DNA from: Pseudodesulfovibrio sp.
Lineage (GTDB): Bacteria > Desulfobacterota > Desulfovibrionia > Desulfovibrionales > Desulfovibrionaceae
DNA: 10,469 nt
Direction of reading: 5' to 3'
Assembly (NCBI GenBank): GCA_022712815.1
Contig: JAFLJW010000247.1
Coordinates: forward strand, 1 to 10,469
The position numbers were made by a program, and so were the translations under genes. Under the pieces are notes generated by a model. The model had not been told where the DNA came from. It worked only from the letters and a program-made list of their open reading frames with translations, and did not search any database. Positions 6,599 to 10,469 of the stretch are shown one piece after another. Within the stretch, counting starts at the first letter, position 1; every line of letters starts with the position of its first letter.

Positions 6599-7894
6599 TC
6601 AAACTAAGGGGAGATGCTTTTCCTTTGCGGCCTTGTAGATGACGACCTGATTCCGGCCACTCTCCTTGGCCTGATAGAGGCTTTTGTCCGCAGCCCGGAT
6701 GAGGGCATCCTTGAGGCTGCCATCCTCAAGCTTCACGCTTTTGAAGTCGGCCACACCGCTGCTGATGGTCATGTTAATGGATGGGCCTTCCATGATTATG
6801 GCGTTGACTTCGATGATCATGCGCAGTTTTTCAGCTGCCTTTGCGGCATCGGCAGCCTTCATGGCCGGAATGAGGATGACGAATTCTTCGCCCCCATAGC
6901 GGGCCACGATGTCCGAGGCTCGCACATTGGCTAGCAGAAGCCGGGCGATTTCAGCCAGGACGATATCTCCGGCCGGATGGCCGTAGGTGTCGTTAACCGT
7001 CTTGAAATGATCAAGATCGATCATGATCAGGGAAAGTTCGGTGTCGTACCGGGAAGCACGGTCCACTTCCTCACTGAGTCGAGTGAAGAATTGGCGGCGG
7101 TTGGTCAGGCCGGTCAGTTCGTCGGTGATCGCCAGTGAGGCAATCTCCGCGTGCGCGGCCTGGAGCTGGCGCATGAGCCGAATACTACAGAAAAGAAAGA
7201 CACCGAGTACCATGGCGGTGGAGAAAGCGGTCAACCCTAAAACGATATTTCTGTTCTTTGCGAGGGCTTTTTTCGTGGAGGTTATGTCAAATGAAACGCT
7301 GAGACCACCCCGGACATCCCCAACCTTGTATCCCTGCTTGGCGTGACAAGCCAGACAGGCTTCAGTGGTTTCAAGGGGAGCCATGTACCGGAAAAATGTC
7401 AGGTCATCTCGCGGCTCTTCGGTGGTTGCGTGTAGCTCTCCAAGTTCAAATGATTTCAGGGACGTGCGCTCGAATTCGTCAGGTGCATTGTTGGGGTTGA
7501 GCGGTTTCAGGCTGGTGATGTGGTATTTGAAGATGCCTTTTTTGGCGGCCAGTTCGGATATTTCACGGGTCATCATGGCCGGGTTGCGTTTGGTGAAGAC
7601 GCGCCCGTCCATGGCGGTGAATTCCGGGTTGTCGAGGTATGGATTGGTTTCCACACCCGGTTTTTTCTCAACGTAGACACCGCCATGCATGGCATTCCAC
7701 ATTCGCGTCAGGATGATGTTTTGAAAATGCGCTTTGGCACTGGTCGTGATCTGGTCCTGGATGAGTTCTTTGTCACGCAGGTATGTGCCGAGATATAGTC
7801 CGAATATGAAAAGAGACACCACCAGACAGACCTGGATCATGAATTTCCACCAGACATTGCCAGATCGTATAGTTTTTCCTGTTTTATTGTTCAC
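6599..7894 (-). CDS. Membrane diguanylate cyclase with periplasmic heme-binding Tll0287-like (DUF3365) sensor domain
   Basis: A 431-aa inner-membrane sensor predicted to make cyclic di-GMP from two GTP. Order: a transmembrane helix at about 19-38, a periplasmic domain (about 40-212), a second transmembrane helix (217-238), a short coiled linker, and a GGDEF domain (about 255-422). The periplasmic domain has the DUF3365/Tll0287-like hallmarks: a segment LKPLNPNNAPDEFE and the c-type heme motif CLACH (180-184), followed by YKVGDVRGGLSVSFDI. The cyclase signature is GGEEF (334-338), catalytically competent, with a product-inhibition I-site RASD (325-328) exactly five residues before it. The start is GTG at 7894 with GGAG 8 bases upstream. 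It probably converts redox state or a heme ligand in the periplasm into a c-di-GMP signal; the ligand is an inference. It is flanked by its own promoter and not obviously linked to ribBA. Confidence 0.93.
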   Translation of the reverse strand: MNNKTGKTIRSGNVWWKFMIQVCLVVSLFIFGLYLGTYLRDKELIQDQITTSAKAHFQNIILTRMWNAMHGGVYVEKKPGVETNPYLDNPEFTAMDGRVFTKRNPAMMTREISELAAKKGIFKYHITSLKPLNPNNAPDEFERTSLKSFELGELHATTEEPRDDLTFFRYMAPLETTEACLACHAKQGYKVGDVRGGLSVSFDITSTKKALAKNRNIVLGLTAFSTAMVLGVFLFCSIRLMRQLQAAHAEIASLAITDELTGLTNRRQFFTRLSEEVDRASRYDTELSLIMIDLDHFKTVNDTYGHPAGDIVLAEIARLLLANVRASDIVARYGGEEFVILIPAMKAADAAKAAEKLRMIIEVNAIIMEGPSINMTISSGVADFKSVKLEDGSLKDALIRAADKSLYQAKESGRNQVVIYKAAKEKHLPLV

Positions 7895-8288
7895 TTCGGG
7901 GGCTCCGCTGCAAATTACATGTTTACGAGTCGTGTACCCGTATCGTATGAAGGTTGAAAGAGAAATGATTATAAACTTACTATATTGGATGAAAAAATAT
8001 TGTCAGTTTAGGTGTGAAGTGTTTCCCTGATTTTGTTTACATTTGTCTTTTCTTATTTCTTTTTCCCATCCCCTTTGCTTCAATTTTAATGAAGGCAACC
8101 TCTGGACGGGCGAATTGAATTCCGGCGTACAGAAATTTTGTATCTGTTTTCAGACTTCATCATACTTCCTAAATGTCTGAGTGCTTGCGCATAGGACATA
8201 AGGGGAGTAGGCCGGACTCGTTTCACCTGAATTAGGGTAAAGACCTGGGTGGGACTTGGTGCGTGTCCATAAAAAAAGGTTTCGTATA
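7895..8288. other. AT-rich divergent intergenic region
   Basis: No credible gene lies in these 394 bases between the cyclase gene and the PocR-domain gene, which are transcribed away from each other. It contains the cyclase promoter described separately, a pyrimidine-rich tract (about 8046-8090), and the inverted repeat ACAGA-N9-TCTGT (8129-8147). The 33 bases before the PocR ATG could be read from a GTG at 8256, but they lack homology and a good ribosome site. I see no convincing promoter for the plus-strand gene, no sigma-54 site with correct GG-N10-GC spacing, and no known riboswitch. Confidence 0.6.
7979..8006 (-). promoter_or_regulatory. Candidate sigma-70 promoter for the diguanylate cyclase gene
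   Basis: On the minus strand CTGACA (8001-8006, 5 of 6) and TATAGT (7979-7984, 5 of 6) are 16 bases apart, in a local AT-rich stretch. Initiation near 7972 would give a leader of about 78 bases. A perfect TATAAT also occurs slightly downstream (7968-7973) but with poor -35 matches. Confidence 0.45.
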
Positions 8289-8780
8289 ATGAAATTGACC
8301 GATTTGATGCCCATGGAAAAATGGGTGGAGTTGCAGGAAGAACTGCATGAGCGGTTCGCACTCAACGCGGACGTCATGGACAAGGACGGTAAACGTCTTG
8401 CCGGGAATACCTGGGGTAACGAACTGTGTCGAACCATTCGTGGCGATGCCAAGGGCCTTGGTGCTATTTGCGCCCCGTCAGGGCAGATGTTTCTGCATCT
8501 GATGCAGACGGGCAAAAAGCCTTTTGCCGAAGAATGTGATGGCGGTATGCTGAGGATTTCCGTTCCGGTCATTCAGGAAGGCGAATTTATCGGGACTGTC
8601 GGCGGTTGCGGTCTGGTGCCTGAGGATGGCGAAATTGAAGAATACATGATCGAGATGTCAACTGGCATGAGCGGGGAAGATATAGCTACACAAGCCAAAG
8701 AGGTCGCTGTCGCTTCCGAGACTCGGATTCAGGAGATCATAAGTTTTATTCAAAACCGGATTGCGGAAGGCATCGGATAG
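8289..8780 (+). CDS. Stand-alone PocR sensory-domain protein
   Basis: A 163-aa soluble protein made of a single PocR domain, the small-molecule-sensing module found N-terminal to AraC regulators, histidine kinases and GGDEF proteins. It opens with the family-typical LTDLMPMEKWVELQEELHERFAL, then ELCRTIRG (Cys47), Cys61, EEC.GG (Cys83) and IGTVGGC (Cys107). The first three cysteines match the conserved cysteine positions as I know them; the fourth replaces the more usual GGQ. The C-terminus is a helix (about 137-160) with no DNA-binding, kinase or cyclase domain, so any output must pass through a partner protein. ATG at 8289 is chosen because a weak AAAGG lies 9 bases upstream and the family alignment begins there. 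It is followed at once by a terminator and converges with cobQ. In Salmonella PocR responds to 1,2-propanediol and controls cobalamin genes; a similar ligand here is only a guess. Confidence 0.85.
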   Translation: MKLTDLMPMEKWVELQEELHERFALNADVMDKDGKRLAGNTWGNELCRTIRGDAKGLGAICAPSGQMFLHLMQTGKKPFAEECDGGMLRISVPVIQEGEFIGTVGGCGLVPEDGEIEEYMIEMSTGMSGEDIATQAKEVAVASETRIQEIISFIQNRIAEGIG

Positions 8781-8809
8781 AACCGTCTTCATGCGGTTTT
8801 TTGTTTTTT
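8781..8809 (+). terminator. Rho-independent terminator of the PocR-domain gene
   Basis: Directly after the stop codon a short stem (AACCG at 8781-8785 with CGGTT at 8794-8798, extendable by one T-G pair) is followed by a T-rich tract with TTTTTT at 8804-8809. The stem is short but the T tract is long. On the opposite strand the T tract is absent, so it would not serve cobQ. Confidence 0.65.
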
Positions 8810-8819
8810 GACCTTGTTC

Positions 8820-10469
8820 CTACCCTCCGATTTTGTAGAACAGACTTGCCTGATTACAGCATCCGCTGAATCCAAGTGATTTATATATCTTTTCCATGCA
8901 GACCGCTTCGCGGACGATGCTTGCCAGATGGTCGATAGCGTCTTCGAGATCAAAGGTGGTCTGCACTGTCTCAAGCGGCGATAATCCCTTGTCCATGCGG
9001 AGTTGGTCGATGAACCAGCGGCGAAATTCATCGGCGTCGAACAGGCCGTGGAGGTAGGTTCCCCAGACCCGGCCATCGGCGCGGGTGAAGCCGAGCGGTT
9101 CGCCCGAGTTGTCGCGCAGGGCCACGCGCAGGTCCTCGGACAGGGGCGTGGTCAGGCCATGGTGAATTTCATATCCGTGGACGTTGTGGCCGGATTTTGA
9201 ATGGACACCCCAGGTGCGGGTCAGGGTTTTTTCCGGCACCAGAGTCGTCTGAACCGGCAGCAGGCCAAATCCGTCCACGCGGGTGGTTTCCGACTCAAGG
9301 CCGTAAGGATCATCCACCACTTCTCCGAGCATCTGGAAGCCGCCGCAGATACCTATCACGCGGGTCTTGTGACCGTTGTTGGTCAGGGCGCGGATGGCTG
9401 CGGCCATTCCTGCTCCGCGCAGGGCTTTCATGTCCGATACCGTGGATTTGGAGCCGGGGATGATGACGGCATCCGGCGTGCCGAGGTCATGGGCATCAGA
9501 GACAATGCGGATGCGTACATCGGGTTCCGCAAAGAGCGGGTCGAGGTCGTTGAAATTCGAGATGCGCGGCAGGTCGATGACCGCGATATCCACGCATTGA
9601 TCTTCCGGCAGTTTTTCGCCATCCGGCCGGAAGCCATCCTTGAACGAGACAGAGTCTTCTTCTGGCAAACCCAGGGAATGAATGTATGGAATGGTTCCCA
9701 TGACCGGCTTGCCCGTGTGCTCGAACATCTGTCCGAAGGCGGGATCAAGCAGGCTCGCATCGCCCCGGAATCGGTTGATGAGGAATCCTTCCACCAGACT
9801 GCGTTCCATGGGGGTGAGCAGGTGCATGGTGCCGACTATGGACGCGAACACGCCGCCCCGGTCAATGTCTCCGGCCAGCAGCACTCGCGCATCCGCGTAT
9901 TTTGCCATGGCCATATTGACGATATCGTGGTGCTTGAGGTTGACCTCGGCCGGGCTGCCCGCTCCTTCCAGAACAATGATATCGTGCTCGTTTGCCAAGG
10001 AATCATAGGCGGTTTTGACGGCCTCCCATGCCCGGGGCTTGTACTGCACGTACTCCTGCACGTTCATGTTCCCCACCGGGCGGCCCATGACGATGACCTG
10101 AGAGCCGGTGTCCGAGCCGGGCTTGAGCAATACCGGATTCATGCGCACATCCGGCTTTTGCCGACAGGCCATGGCCTGAGTTACCTGAGCGCGTCCCATC
10201 TCGCACCCCTGATCCGTGACATAGGAATTGAGTGACATGTTCTGGGCCTTGAACGGGGCCACACTATAGCCGTCCTGAAGGAAAATTCTGCAAAATGCGG
10301 CGGCCAGCACGGATTTGCCCGCGTTGGAATTGGTTCCCTGAATCATGAGCGCGGGGGTGCGCTTGATGCGTTTGACCACCGGGCCACGCCCTGTGCCGCT
10401 GACTGATTTCATGGCCTTGATGAGCCGCTCGTTGTCTTCCTCGTTGCGGACGGCCACGCGGAACCAGTT
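8820..10469 (-). CDS. cobQ: Cobyric acid synthase, fused to the C-terminus of a CobD-like PLP enzyme (partial, 5' end beyond the right edge)
   Basis: 549 residues are visible, with no stop to the right edge. Residues about 39-520 form glutamine-hydrolysing cobyric acid synthase (CobQ/CbiP), which amidates four carboxylates of adenosyl-cobyrinic a,c-diamide using ATP. The P-loop-like GTNSNAGKS is at 45-53, followed by PFKAQNMSLNSYV, LEGAGSPAEVNL and DIDRGGVFAS. The amidotransferase half has the nucleophile in GICGGFQMLG (Cys375) and GTYLHGLF (His474). Ahead of it, residues 1-20 (NWFRVAVRNEEDNERLIKAM) look like the very end of a HisC/CobD-type aminotransferase, joined in frame by a basic linker. 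CobD (threonine-phosphate decarboxylase) is the likely identity, as its product is joined to cobyric acid by CbiB. No ribosome site was found for a separate cobQ start. Residues after about 520 (two Cys in SGCCNQ) are an unassigned tail. CobQ identity is firm; the fusion is well supported; CobD rather than another aminotransferase is inference. Confidence 0.92.
   Translation of the reverse strand, partial: NWFRVAVRNEEDNERLIKAMKSVSGTGRGPVVKRIKRTPALMIQGTNSNAGKSVLAAAFCRIFLQDGYSVAPFKAQNMSLNSYVTDQGCEMGRAQVTQAMACRQKPDVRMNPVLLKPGSDTGSQVIVMGRPVGNMNVQEYVQYKPRAWEAVKTAYDSLANEHDIIVLEGAGSPAEVNLKHHDIVNMAMAKYADARVLLAGDIDRGGVFASIVGTMHLLTPMERSLVEGFLINRFRGDASLLDPAFGQMFEHTGKPVMGTIPYIHSLGLPEEDSVSFKDGFRPDGEKLPEDQCVDIAVIDLPRISNFNDLDPLFAEPDVRIRIVSDAHDLGTPDAVIIPGSKSTVSDMKALRGAGMAAAIRALTNNGHKTRVIGICGGFQMLGEVVDDPYGLESETTRVDGFGLLPVQTTLVPEKTLTRTWGVHSKSGHNVHGYEIHHGLTTPLSEDLRVALRDNSGEPLGFTRADGRVWGTYLHGLFDADEFRRWFIDQLRMDKGLSPLETVQTTFDLEDAIDHLASIVREAVCMEKIYKSLGFSGCCNQASLFYKIGG

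Noticed and set aside
8240..8280. Sigma-54 promoter before the PocR gene
   Set aside because: GG and GC dinucleotides occur but their spacing is not 10 bases in any alignment I tried.
8086..8572. Two minus-strand open frames overlapping the PocR gene and its upstream region
   Set aside because: They cover the complement of the PocR coding region in other frames. Their translations show no known domain.
9201..10235. Long plus-strand open frame (344 codons) opposite cobQ
   Set aside because: Antisense to a well-supported CobQ; no domain seen and composition is that of a complement frame.
10455..10457. GTG at 10457 as the real start of cobQ
   Set aside because: Similarity to the aminotransferase C-terminus continues upstream of it to the window edge (NWFR), and no ribosome site can be seen. 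The frame is better described as open at the right.

Overview
The window looks like chromosomal DNA of a sulfate-reducing Desulfovibrio-type bacterium (Desulfovibrionaceae or close kin). The reasons are the gene order ribBA-ribH-nusB-leuS, which I recall from Desulfovibrio genomes, a WtpA-type tungstate/molybdate-binding protein, a c-type-heme sensor diguanylate cyclase, and cobalamin synthesis genes. The assignment rests on gene content read by eye, not on a database search. All genes except one are on the minus strand.

From left to right: the 5' part of an LptE-like outer-membrane lipoprotein gene runs off the left edge (1-263, minus). Next is wtpA, a periplasmic oxyanion-binding protein (455-1441, minus), with its own candidate promoter and terminator. 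Then comes a four-gene minus-strand operon, ribBA (6359-5139), ribH (5059-4592), nusB (4586-4113) and leuS (4102-1601), closed by a strong hairpin terminator at 1541-1573. A membrane-bound diguanylate cyclase with a periplasmic heme-binding Tll0287-like domain follows (6599-7894, minus). A 394-base AT-rich divergent spacer separates it from the only plus-strand gene, a stand-alone PocR sensory-domain protein (8289-8780). That gene converges on a cobyric acid synthase frame (8820-10469, minus), which is open at the right edge and begins with the tail of a PLP aminotransferase-fold enzyme. The most likely reading is a CobD-CobQ fusion.

Functionally, ribBA and ribH make two of the steps to riboflavin, and are co-transcribed with an antitermination factor and leucyl-tRNA synthetase. 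In E. coli leuS is followed directly by lptE; here wtpA sits between them as a separately transcribed unit. CobD and CobQ make the two substrates that the cobinamide-phosphate synthase (CbiB) joins, so a fusion makes metabolic sense. A free PocR sensory domain beside cobalamin synthesis recalls the enterobacterial PocR-cob/pdu link, but no output domain is present.

Most of the window is ordinary housekeeping. The items worth a second look are the CobD-CobQ fusion, the orphan wtpA between leuS and lptE, the lone PocR protein next to cobQ, the heme-GGDEF sensor, and a folded leader with competing helices in front of ribBA.
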